NCBI RefSeq assembly: GCF_020991365.1
Contig: NZ_JAJLRA010000001.1
Location: forward strand, 300,142-364,141
DNA: 64,000 nt
Reading direction: 5' to 3'
Source: Streptacidiphilus sp. ASG 303
GTDB lineage: Bacteria; Actinomycetota; Actinomycetes; Streptomycetales; Streptomycetaceae
The position numbers and the translations under genes were made by a program. A model generated the notes under the pieces. The model saw only the letters and a list, made by a program, of their open reading frames with translations, had not been told where the DNA came from and did not search any database. Numbering within the stretch: position 1 is the stretch's first letter; each line of letters starts with the position of its first letter. Positions 22,892 through 30,512 of the stretch are shown in pieces.

Positions 22892-23396
22892 GGGACGTCA
22901 CCGGGGAGACCTGGAAGACCCCGGAGCAGACCCTGTACCGCGTGGGGACGAGGACGGACCGGTAGGAGCCCGGCGGGTAGACCCGCAGGTAGGAGCCGGT
23001 GGGCCGGCAGGGACCGCCGATCGGCCCGTTGGTGGTGTGGAGGACGGCGGTCACGGTGCGGCCGGGCCGGACCGTCACGGTGCCGTAGCCGGCGCCGCTG
23101 CGGGTGGCGGGGGCGCCGATCGGCCGGCGGGCGGCGTCCAGCACGCTCACCCCGGGGTAGCCGCGCAGCGCGCAGCTGCGGGTACCGGTGTTGGTGAAGC
23201 GGACCGGCTGGTACAGCTGGCCCGCTCCCGGGTCCTGGCGGCCCATCGACAGGTGGAGGCTCCCCGTCGTGCACGTCGGCACGGCGGCGGGTGCGGCCTG
23301 GGCCGGTCCGGCCGCCGTGAGGAGGCCGGTGAGACCGAGGGCGGCCGCCGACGCCGCGGCGGCGAGGCGGCGGGGGGCGGAGAGGGTGTTGCGCAT
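22881..23396 (-). CDS. Secreted DUF4232-type protein
   Basis: Exported protein of 171 residues. Signal peptide 1-35 (MRNTLSAPRRLAAAASAAAL, then cleavage near GPAQA). The mature domain has four Cys: PTCTTGSLHLSM, GTRSCALRGYPGVSVLD, GPCRPTGSYLRVYP and YRVCSGVFQVSP, the usual pattern of the beta-sandwich DUF4232 family. Function is unknown. It neighbours the cellulase gene on the same strand, but 262 bp separate them. Confidence 0.8.
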   Translation of the reverse strand: MRNTLSAPRRLAAAASAAALGLTGLLTAAGPAQAAPAAVPTCTTGSLHLSMGRQDPGAGQLYQPVRFTNTGTRSCALRGYPGVSVLDAARRPIGAPATRSGAGYGTVTVRPGRTVTAVLHTTNGPIGGPCRPTGSYLRVYPPGSYRSVLVPTRYRVCSGVFQVSPVTSRSS

Positions 23397-23658
23397 GGCA
23401 CGCGCCTCCGTGGTCGGGGATGTACGGCGGGCACTCGGGAGGACGCGTACCCGCTCCGGTGCGGTTGCGCACGGTCGTGTGCGGTCCGCGGGGGCGGGGC
23501 GCCCGGCCCCGCCCCCGGGCGGGGGCGAGGGCGGGCCGGGTCGAGCGGCACGGGGCCGGTCCGGCGGGCCGCGGAGGCATGCGGCCCGCCGGGGTCTGCG
23601 GGAGGCGTCGGCCCGTGCGGGCCGCGGGGGTGCGGGAGCCGCGGGGTGCGGGAGCGGC

Positions 23659-24882
23659 TCAGCCGACCACGTGGGGGTTGGCGGTCAGCGCGGGGACGGC
23701 CCGTGCGGCGAGGCCGTGGGCCTGGTCCGGCCACCACACGCCGGCGGCGGGGTCGACGGCGCCGTACTCGGGGTCGGCCGGTCCGGCGGTGCCGCGGGTG
23801 CAGCTGCCGTCGGACTCCCCCGGCACCTTGATCCACAGGTAGGCGTCGAGCAGCGGGACGCCGGTGTCGGCGGTGGGCCGGGTCCCCAGGCCGCGCCCGG
23901 GAGGGTTGCACCAGGTCTGCGGGTCGGGGTAGGTCCCGGCCGGCGCCTCCCAGGGGCCCTGCCCGTTGCGGCTGGTGTCGACCACGAAGTGCGGCAGGTC
24001 GGCGCCGGCGGGGACGTGGGCGGCGTACCAGGCGTCGGCGTCGGCCGCGGGCCAGTACTGGTTCGCGCAGTCGTCCGCGGTGGCGCCGGGGGTGGTGCGC
24101 AGGTACCAGACGCACCCGGCGACCTGGGTGCCGTAGCGGACGAGCTCCGCGTCGGTGCGGTAGTTGGAGACGTCGAGGAAGAAGCCGCGGGCATGGGCGA
24201 TGCCGCCGTCGACGAGCAGCTGCGCCATGGTGCCGACGGCCTGCCAGCCGCTGTGGCCCGCGTCCAGGTAGACGACGGCGCCGGGCCGCTGCTCCAGGCG
24301 CTGCGCGGCGCCGCGGATCTCGGCGAGCCGGTCGGCCTGCTGGGCGGCGGTGCCGCCGCAGTAGACGGGGCTGAGGGCGAGGCCGTCGGGCTCCAGGACG
24401 ACGACGGTGCGGCGGGTGCCGATGCCGCGCGCGAGGGCGTCGACCCAGGCGGCGTACTGGCCGGAGTCGGCGGCGCCGCCCGCCGAGTACTGGGAGCAGT
24501 CGCGGCCCGGCACGTTGTAGGCGACGGCGACGGGGGTCTGGTGCTGCAGGGCCGCCCTCCGCTGCAGGCGGGCCATCGCGGCGGTGGTGTCGGCGGGGTC
24601 GTCGGTGCCGTTGAACCACTGGGCGACGGGCCAGGAGGCGAGCCGGGCCATGGCGGCGGCGTTCCTCGGGTCGCCGGCCCTGGCGTCGGCGACGGCCTGC
24701 GCCGCGGCCTTGCTGCCGAGGTCGACGTAGAAGTGGCTGCCGGAGGGCAGGGCGCGGTCGGGGGCGGGGACCGGGGCCGCGGGAGCCGCCGGGGCGGCCG
24801 CCGCGGGGACGGACGGGGCGAGGCAGAGGGCGGCCGCGGCAGCGGCTGCGGCCAGGCCTCGGGTGACACGGGTGCTGCGCAC
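23659..24882 (-). CDS. Secreted family 6 glycoside hydrolase (cellulase)
   Basis: Extracellular beta-1,4-glucan hydrolase of GH6, 407 residues, no carbohydrate-binding module. Signal peptide 1-35 (RSTRVTRGLAAAAAAAALCL to AAAAP). Family motifs: VAVAYNVPGRDCSQYSAGG and VVVLEPDGLAL, which hold active-site Asp residues, VVYLDAGHSGW, RGFFLDVSNYRT, HFVVDTSRNGQGPW and WCNPPGRGLG near the end. Start is the GTG of VRSTRV with GAGGAG upstream; the frame is open further but crosses the operator. A CebR-type box lies 29 bp upstream, so it is probably induced by cello-oligosaccharides. Confidence 0.92.
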   Translation of the reverse strand: MRSTRVTRGLAAAAAAAALCLAPSVPAAAAPAAPAAPVPAPDRALPSGSHFYVDLGSKAAAQAVADARAGDPRNAAAMARLASWPVAQWFNGTDDPADTTAAMARLQRRAALQHQTPVAVAYNVPGRDCSQYSAGGAADSGQYAAWVDALARGIGTRRTVVVLEPDGLALSPVYCGGTAAQQADRLAEIRGAAQRLEQRPGAVVYLDAGHSGWQAVGTMAQLLVDGGIAHARGFFLDVSNYRTDAELVRYGTQVAGCVWYLRTTPGATADDCANQYWPAADADAWYAAHVPAGADLPHFVVDTSRNGQGPWEAPAGTYPDPQTWCNPPGRGLGTRPTADTGVPLLDAYLWIKVPGESDGSCTRGTAGPADPEYGAVDPAAGVWWPDQAHGLAARAVPALTANPHVVG

Positions 24883-24910
24883 GGCGGGCGACTCCTCGGT
24901 CGGGTGGGCG

Positions 24911-24924
24911 TGGGAGCGCTTCCA
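24911..24924. promoter_or_regulatory. CebR-type operator upstream of the cellulase gene
   Basis: TGGGAGCGCTTCCA, 13 of 14 bases matching the cello-oligosaccharide repressor site TGGGAGCGCTCCCA known from Streptomyces. It lies 29 bp from the GH6 start codon. Confidence 0.85.
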
Positions 24925-25077
24925 CAAAGGGGGGCGGGCACCGGCGTTCCGGGGTTCGGGGGATGCGGGTCGGAGGACCGCGCGATGCCGGTTCACCATG
25001 AAGCCAGCGGGATGTGGACGCGTCAAGAGCGGGCGCAGGATTCCCTTCGGGAAAGGGCGGAGAGAGGGGGTTCTCCA

Positions 25078-25091
25078 TGGGAGCGCTCCCG
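25078..25091. promoter_or_regulatory. Second CebR-type operator, upstream of the MFS gene
   Basis: TGGGAGCGCTCCCG, 13 of 14 matches to the consensus. It overlaps the expected -35 position of the -10 element TACCCT (25108-25113). Confidence 0.8.
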
Positions 25092-25146
25092 CAGCGGGGG
25101 GAGGCCCTACCCTCGGGTCATGAAGCGACGACATTGACCCTCACCG

Positions 25147-26343
25147 GTGCGGCGGCTCGCCCGCCGTCTCTACGCCCACGCGTTCGCCGAGGACTTCGTC
25201 CCGCTGTACCCCCTGTACGCGCTCCTCTTCACCGGGCACGGCCTCTCGGACGCGCAGGTCTCCTCCCTCTTCGCCCTCTGGTCGGCCACCTCGGTCCTCC
25301 TGGAGGTGCCGACCGGCCTGTGGGCGGACTCCTCCTCCCGCAGGCGGCTGCTGACGGTCGCCCCGCTGCCGGTCGCGGCGGCCTGGGCGCTGTGGACCTT
25401 CGCCCCCTGCTACGCCTCCTTCGCCGCGGGGTTCGTGCTGTGGGGCGTCGGCGGCGCGCTGCGCTCCGGTGCGCTGCAGGCGCTCGTGTACGAGGAACTG
25501 GTGCGGCTCGGCGAGGCGGGCGCGTACGCCCGCCTGACCGGCCGCTCCCAGGCCGTGGGCACCACCGCCGTGGTCGCCGCGACGGCACTGGCGGGGCCCC
25601 TCCTGTCGGTCGGCGGCTACCCGGCGGTGGGGGCGGTGAGCATCGCCGCGACCCTGCTGGCGGTACCGGTGGCCCGGTCGCTGCCCGAGTCGCGCGACCG
25701 GCCCGGACCGGGCGGCGGCGCGGAACCGGACGGCCGGGCCGGGCCGGGGGACGGCGCGGAACCGGACGGCCGGGCCGCGGAGGCGGGGCGGGCGTCCGGG
25801 GTGCTGCGGGCCGGGCTCGCGGAGGTGCGGCGCGCCCCCGTCGTGAGACGGCGGCTGCTCCTGCTGGCGGGACTGCTCGGGCTGGGCGCGCTGGACGAGT
25901 ACGTCCCGCTGGTCGCCGGCGCCACCGGCGCCGGACCGTCCACCGTGCCGCTGCTGGTGCTGCTGGTCACCGCCGGCACGGCGGCGGGCGGGTGGCTCGC
26001 GGACCGGGGCGGCGGCCGGGCCGCGGGCGTCCTGGCGGTGGCGGCGGTCTGCCTGGCCGAGGGCGCGGCGAGCGGCCGGCCGGCCGGCACGGCCCTGGTC
26101 GCGGTGGCGTTCGGCGCCCTGCAGTGGGCGCAGGCCGCCGCCGAGGCGCGGCTGCAGGACGCCGTCGGGGACGGCGCCCGGGCCACGGTCTCCTCCCTGG
26201 CGGGGGTGGGCTCGGAGGCGGCGTCGGTACTGCTGTACGGCGCCTGGGCGCTGGGCTCGGCCTGGGCGCCGCCCGGGGTGCTGCTGGCGCTGGCCGCGGG
26301 CCCCTTCCTGGCGGCGGCCCTGTCCCTGCGGCGGAGCCGGTGA
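25147..26343 (+). CDS. MFS transporter beside the cellulase
   Basis: Twelve-helix MFS permease of 398 residues. Early helices read DFVPLYPLYALLFTGHGLSD and VSSLFALWSATSVLLEVPTG, followed by motif A-like LWADSSSRRRLLTV; the central loop repeats GAEPDGRAGPGDGAEPDGRA; the C-terminal half has VPLLVLLVTAGTAAGGWLAD. There is no RBS before this GTG. A leaderless-type ATG at 25120 (TACCCT, 6 nt, ATG) is in frame but meets TGA at 25135, so the true start is uncertain. The CebR box suggests co-regulation with the cellulase; direction and substrate are unknown. Confidence 0.8.
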   Translation: MRRLARRLYAHAFAEDFVPLYPLYALLFTGHGLSDAQVSSLFALWSATSVLLEVPTGLWADSSSRRRLLTVAPLPVAAAWALWTFAPCYASFAAGFVLWGVGGALRSGALQALVYEELVRLGEAGAYARLTGRSQAVGTTAVVAATALAGPLLSVGGYPAVGAVSIAATLLAVPVARSLPESRDRPGPGGGAEPDGRAGPGDGAEPDGRAAEAGRASGVLRAGLAEVRRAPVVRRRLLLLAGLLGLGALDEYVPLVAGATGAGPSTVPLLVLLVTAGTAAGGWLADRGGGRAAGVLAVAAVCLAEGAASGRPAGTALVAVAFGALQWAQAAAEARLQDAVGDGARATVSSLAGVGSEAASVLLYGAWALGSAWAPPGVLLALAAGPFLAAALSLRRSR

Positions 26344-26440
26344 CGCCCGGGTCCGCCGGGCCGCCGGGCCGCGGGGCGGCCGCCGGCCGGTCCGCCCCGG
26401 AGCGGCGGGCGCCCGCGCCCGGCGGCCCCTCGACGGGACG

Positions 26441-26671
26441 TCAGCGGCCGGGGCGGTTGGCCGTGCGGACCCAGCGCAGCACGGCGGCGCAGGTCTCCTC
26501 GTCGAGTTTGGCGACGGCGCGCATCGCGGCGGCGTCGCCGGGCGCGGTGGGGACGCTCGCGTCGGAGAGGGCCAGCAGGAGCTGCCCCCAGCGGTCGGCG
26601 GCCGTCGGGATCGCCAGGGTGTCGGCGGGGCGCAGGAGGACCGTTCCGGTGTCGGGGCGCGGCTGGCTCAT
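26441..26671 (-). CDS. Small hypothetical protein
   Basis: Protein of 76 residues beginning MSQPRPDTGTVLLRPADTLA and ending in a helix LDEETCAAVLRWVRTANRPG with one Cys. No signal peptide or membrane segment. An ATG 17 codons upstream is an alternative start; neither has a good RBS. It resembles small Streptomyces proteins of unknown role. Confidence 0.55.
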   Translation of the reverse strand: MSQPRPDTGTVLLRPADTLAIPTAADRWGQLLLALSDASVPTAPGDAAAMRAVAKLDEETCAAVLRWVRTANRPGR

Positions 26672-27005
26672 GTGCGGACCAACGAGCAGGACGGCCCGCG
26701 GGGTGTGCGCCGAACGGGTCATGACGGCGGGCCGGGACGCCCGGCGGCGCGGCGGACGGGGCCGGGCGGGGCGGGGCTGGGCGGGGCCGGGCGGGGCCGG
26801 GCGGGGCCGGGCGGGGCCGGGCCGGGCCGGGCCGGGCGGGGGTCGTACCGTCCGCGGGCGCGGCCGTGCGCGGGACCGGGCCCGGCGGCGGCCGTGCCGC
26901 GCCTCAGGGGCCCCGGGTCACGCGCCCCTCCCGGGAAGCGGCCGCCGCGGGAGGGGACGCCGCGGGAGGGTGTGCCGCGGGAGGGGGTGTGCGTCCGACG
27001 GGGCC
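26672..27005. repeat. Intergenic GC-rich tandem repeats
   Basis: No gene. Four exact copies of GCGGGGCCGG lie at 26781-26820, flanked by degenerate copies, and near-repeats of GCGGGAGGG follow at about 26940-26990, before the end of the LysM-M23 gene. Confidence 0.6.
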
Positions 27006-28196
27006 TCAGAGGTGCAGGCCGTGGCGGTGCAGCCAGGCGACGGGGTCGATGTCGGAGCCGTAGCCGGGGGCGTTGCGGACCTCGAAGTGCAGATGGGGGC
27101 CGGTGACGTTGCCGGTCGCGCCCGAACGGCCGAGGAGCTGGCCCGCGGCGACGGCCTGGCCGCGGTGGACGGCGACGGAGGAGAGGTGCCCGTACAGGGT
27201 GTAGGTGCCGTCGCGGTGGCGCAGGACGACCTCGTTGCCGTAGGCGCCGCCCCATCCGGCGGTCACGACGGTGCCCGCGAGGGCCGCGCCCACCCGGGTG
27301 CCGGTCGGCACGGCGAAGTCCTGCCCGGTGTGCCGGTGGGCCCAGTGGCTGCCGGACGCCCGGTACCCGGCGGTGAGGGTGTAGCCCCGGACCGGGAGGG
27401 CGGCGCGGACGGCGGGCGCGTGGTGCGACGGCGCGTGGTGCGACGGCGTGGAGTGCGACGGCGCGTGCCGTGCGGGCGCGTGGTGGGCGGGTTCGTGGTG
27501 GGCGGGCGCCGGGCGAGAGGGGGCCGGGCGGGAGGGGGCCGGACGGGCGGGTTCGTGGTGGGCGGGCGCGGAACGGCCGGGGGCCGCGGCGGGGAGGGTG
27601 AGGCGCTGGCCGGGCAGGATGAGGTCCGGGTCGCCGCCGACGACACGGCGGTTCTCGCGGTAGACGCTCTGCCAGCCGCCGTCGACGTCCTCCTCGTCCG
27701 CGATCGAGGCGAGTGTCTCGCCGCGGCGCACGACGTGCGCGGCGTGTCCCGCGTGCCGGGGCGCCGGGGGCGCGGTGGACGGCCGGTCGAGGCGGAGCCG
27801 CTGGCCGGGGAGGATGCGGTCGGGGTCGGGGCCCACGCGTTCGCGGTTCTCCAGGTAGACGCTGCGCCACCCGCCGGGTACGCGGTGGCTGCGGGCGATG
27901 CCGGAGAGGGTCTCGCCGGGCGCGACGACGTGGACGTCCGGCCCGGCGGCGGCGCCGCCGGCCTTGGGCGCCGAGGCCGGGGCGGGCAGCCGCACGGTGC
28001 CGGTGAAGGCGGTGTTCTGGAGCAGGTCGCCGTTGACGGCCGTGGCGTCCGGGTCGGCGTGGGCGGGCGCCACGCCGTGCGCGCCGGCCGCGGCGAGGGG
28101 GAGGCCCAGCCCCGCCCCGGTGGCGCCGGCGGCGAGCGCGAGGCGATGGGCGGACGTGCTGCTGCGCGGACGGCGGTGGCGTCCCTCTGATGCCAT
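27006..28196 (-). CDS. Secreted LysM-M23 peptidoglycan hydrolase
   Basis: Exported cell-wall hydrolase of 396 residues. After an N-terminal signal region (LALAAGATGAGLGLPLAAAG), two LysM modules follow (VHVVAPGETLSGIARSHRVP and AHVVRRGETLASIADEEDVD, each ending ILPGQRL), then a His/Pro/Ser-rich linker with repeated APSHHAPSHHAP units, then an M23 endopeptidase domain: zinc ligands in HTGQDFAVPTGTRVG and GPHLHFEV are present. GGAGGGG lies 6 nt before the ATG. It probably cleaves peptide cross-links. The His-rich linker (about 15 His) is notable. Confidence 0.9.
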   Translation of the reverse strand: MASEGRHRRPRSSTSAHRLALAAGATGAGLGLPLAAAGAHGVAPAHADPDATAVNGDLLQNTAFTGTVRLPAPASAPKAGGAAAGPDVHVVAPGETLSGIARSHRVPGGWRSVYLENRERVGPDPDRILPGQRLRLDRPSTAPPAPRHAGHAAHVVRRGETLASIADEEDVDGGWQSVYRENRRVVGGDPDLILPGQRLTLPAAAPGRSAPAHHEPARPAPSRPAPSRPAPAHHEPAHHAPARHAPSHSTPSHHAPSHHAPAVRAALPVRGYTLTAGYRASGSHWAHRHTGQDFAVPTGTRVGAALAGTVVTAGWGGAYGNEVVLRHRDGTYTLYGHLSSVAVHRGQAVAAGQLLGRSGATGNVTGPHLHFEVRNAPGYGSDIDPVAWLHRHGLHL

Positions 28197-28401
28197 CGTG
28201 CCCCTCCATCGGGTCGCGGCGGGCGGACGGTGGGTGAGCACATGACACAGTACGCATCCGCTGACCGGCCGTCACCGGTATGGGTGAATCCCCTGCGGTG
28301 ACCCGCCCGGCCGCTCTCCGGAGGGGCGGGGGGAGGGGCCCCGCCGGCCGCGGGACGGGGCGGCCGGCGGGGGTGGGGGCCGCCTGTCGGGGCCCGGGCC
28401 G

Positions 28402-29256
28402 TCAGGGCCTGGGCAGGCGGCAGTCGGGGAGGGTGAGGTCGAGGGCGGTGCCGGGGGCGAAGCACCGGGTGAGGAGGTAGGTCTCCTCGGCGTAGTTGAT
28501 GCCCTTGCGGACCGTCACGCCGCCGTTCTCGTCGACCTCGCACGGGTTGTCCACCGTGCAGCTCCCGCCGTCCTCGTTGCCGGTGTTGTTGACTGCGACC
28601 AGCAGGCCGGTCGAGGTGTCGACCACCGGGGAGCCGGAGGTGCCGCCGATGGTGTTGCAGGCGGGGGTGTAGCGGACGGAGTCCTTCCAGACCCAGCCGC
28701 CCTCGTGCAGCTCGTGGACGAAGCCGTCGACCGCGCAGGTGTAGGTGCGCTTCCAGTACCCGGAGACGACCTTGACCGGCTCGCCCTGGACCGGGTGGTC
28801 GGCGGAGACGGTCAGCGGGTCGACGCCGTACCGGCTGCGGATGGCGGCGTAGGTGGTGGTGAGCTCGTACAGGGAGACGTCGGTGTCCGTCATGGTCGCG
28901 TAGACGAGCTTGGCGGCACGGAGCGTGCCGAGTCTTCCGGCGGAGGCGTCGAGGAGGGTGAAGGACCGGCTGGAGGGCCGGTCGACGAGGACCTCGCCGG
29001 GGTCGGGCATGCCGCCGGAGAGGCAGTGGCCGTTGGAGAGGACGAGGGCGCGGTCCTGGGGCGCGGAGTCCGGCATGCGAACCAGCGAGCCGGAGCAGTT
29101 GCTGAGGGCGACGGTCCCGGCGTAGGTGACGGTCACGGCGGGGGCGGCGGCGGAGGCCGGGGCCGCTCCGGACAGGGCGGTGGCCCCGGTGAGCGCCGCG
29201 GCCGCCAGCGCACCGGCGAAGGATCTCTTCAGGGGGGTGCCAGGCAAGGTGGGCAT
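28402..29256 (-). CDS. Secreted trypsin-like (S1) serine protease
   Basis: Exported protease-fold protein of 284 residues. Signal peptide 1-37 (KRSFAGALAAAALTGATALS to ASAAA). The catalytic triad is visible: His in LVLSNGHCLSGG, Asp in TDTDVSLYELTT, Ser in IGGTSGSPVVDTS. Cys residues in NCSGSLV/NGHC, YTCAVDGF/ACNTIGG and SCTVDNPCEV suggest several disulfides. The start codon lies 6 nt after a -10-like CAACTT with a perfect TTGACA 17 bp upstream, so the transcript is leaderless. No pro-domain. Substrate unknown. Confidence 0.88.
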   Translation of the reverse strand: MPTLPGTPLKRSFAGALAAAALTGATALSGAAPASAAAPAVTVTYAGTVALSNCSGSLVRMPDSAPQDRALVLSNGHCLSGGMPDPGEVLVDRPSSRSFTLLDASAGRLGTLRAAKLVYATMTDTDVSLYELTTTYAAIRSRYGVDPLTVSADHPVQGEPVKVVSGYWKRTYTCAVDGFVHELHEGGWVWKDSVRYTPACNTIGGTSGSPVVDTSTGLLVAVNNTGNEDGGSCTVDNPCEVDENGGVTVRKGINYAEETYLLTRCFAPGTALDLTLPDCRLPRP

Positions 29257-29291
29257 GGCTCAAAGTTGTCGTGAGCATGACTTGATGTCAA
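29257..29291 (-). promoter_or_regulatory. Leaderless consensus promoter of the S1 protease gene
   Basis: On the minus strand TTGACA (29291-29286), 17-bp spacer, CAACTT (29268-29263), TGAGCC, then ATG at 29256. The -35 is a perfect consensus. Confidence 0.7.
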
Positions 29292-29731
29292 GAGCGCCGT
29301 CCGGCCGGGCACGGCGGCGCGGACCGGACAGGCCCCGCACCGCGCGGCGGCACGGCGGGTCACGGCGGGTCACGGCGCCCGCACGCTCCCCGGTCGGCCG
29401 GCGGGCCGCCTGCGGGGCGTCGGCCGGCGCCGCCGTGTACCGCCGAGGGCGGGCGGCGCAGCCGCCGGCGCCGGACCCCCGGGTGCACGGCGAGGACGCG
29501 CCGGACACACCGACGGAGGCGGGAGGCGGGGTTCACTCGTTCGAGGAGCGCCCGGCAGCCTCCGTCCCCGCACCGTCGCGGCCGCGCGGATTCTGAGGCT
29601 CCGTCCGCCGTCGTCCGGTTGGACTCGCGGCCGCTACCCGGACGGCCGTCTGCGGATGCGGCCCGCCGAGGGCCCGGCCTAGCGTCATGGGTGTCGGGGG
29701 AAATTCCGAACAACACATGAGGTGACTTGAA
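29292..29731. other. Non-coding stretch before the Gly-rich gene
   Basis: About 440 bp with no credible gene. TAGCGT near 29680 is a candidate -10 for the Gly-rich gene, and ATGAGGTGA just before 29732 supplies its RBS. Confidence 0.4.
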
Positions 29732-30082
29732 GTGTCCAAGCGCATCGCGCGGGCTGCCGCAATCGTGACCCTGGCCGCCGCTTCGTCCATCGTCCCGCTC
29801 GCGAGCTCGGCGTCGGCCGCCACCGACTCCGCCTACTCCTACCGTGGCGGCGGCGGCCACGGCGACGACTGCGGCCGCGGCGGGCACGGCCGTGGCGGGT
29901 ACGGCGGCGAGCACGGCCGCGGTGGGTACGGCGGCGAGCACGGCCGCGGCGGCTACGGCCGCGGCGGGTACGGCGGCTACGGCGAGTTCGGCCGCGGCTT
30001 CGGCTACGGCAACGGCTTCGGCTACGGCTTCGGCGGCTGGGGCTTCGGCGGCTTCGGCAACAACGTCGTGATCGTCTTCTGA
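29732..30082 (+). CDS. Secreted Gly/Tyr/Phe-rich protein with VVIVF C-terminus
   Basis: Exported low-complexity protein of 116 residues. Signal peptide 1-30 (MSKRIARAAAIVTLAAASSI to SASAA). The mature part is built of GRGGYGGEH repeats, then FGRGFGYGNGFGYGFGGWGF, and ends GGFGNNVVIVF. One Cys (GDDCGRGG). The start is GTG after GAGGTGA. Its signal peptide and hydrophobic end match the Gly/Asp-rich protein at 9892-10344. It could be a hyphal-surface structural protein; no experiment-based family is known to me. Confidence 0.75.
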   Translation: MSKRIARAAAIVTLAAASSIVPLASSASAATDSAYSYRGGGGHGDDCGRGGHGRGGYGGEHGRGGYGGEHGRGGYGRGGYGGYGEFGRGFGYGNGFGYGFGGWGFGGFGNNVVIVF

Positions 30083-30512
30083 CGTTCCGCCCGTACGGGA
30101 GCCCGGAGGCCTGCGCCTCCGGGCTTCCGGCTGTCCGGGGCCGGGCGGGGCCTGACGGGCCCGGGAGGCACGGCCGAGGGTGGGCGGGCGGCAACCGGGG
30201 ACGGGCCGGGCCCCGCGGACCGGCGGCCGGCCCGCCGGAGACCCGCCCTCCCGGCGCACCGACTCACCGGCACGTCGGTATGGCGGTACGTCGGCGCACC
30301 GTTCACGCCGCCTCGCGCACGGAACCGCAGGAGCGGCCGCACCAGGCCCTCCCTCCGGGGGGCGCGCCGTTCGCCCTCCGCGCCCCGGACCTGCGTCACG
30401 CGAACGGGTGACCCCGGGCCCGAACAGAGCCGGCCGGTACGACCGCGTGTGCCAGCCTGGGTCCTTCTCCCGGCCTCTCCCGGGCCGGCAGCTCCCGTCG
30501 AGGTGGGCCGCC
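30083..30512. other. Non-coding stretch with a terminator
   Basis: Besides the hairpin at 30100-30125, the remaining 390 bp hold no credible gene; they lead to the hoxX start, where GAGGTG precedes the ATG. Confidence 0.4.
30100..30125 (+). terminator. Terminator of the Gly-rich gene
   Basis: AGCCCGGAGGC-CTGC-GCCTCCGGGCT, 11-bp perfect stem with a 4-nt loop that extends by further G-U and G-C pairs, 18 bp after the stop codon. Confidence 0.8.
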
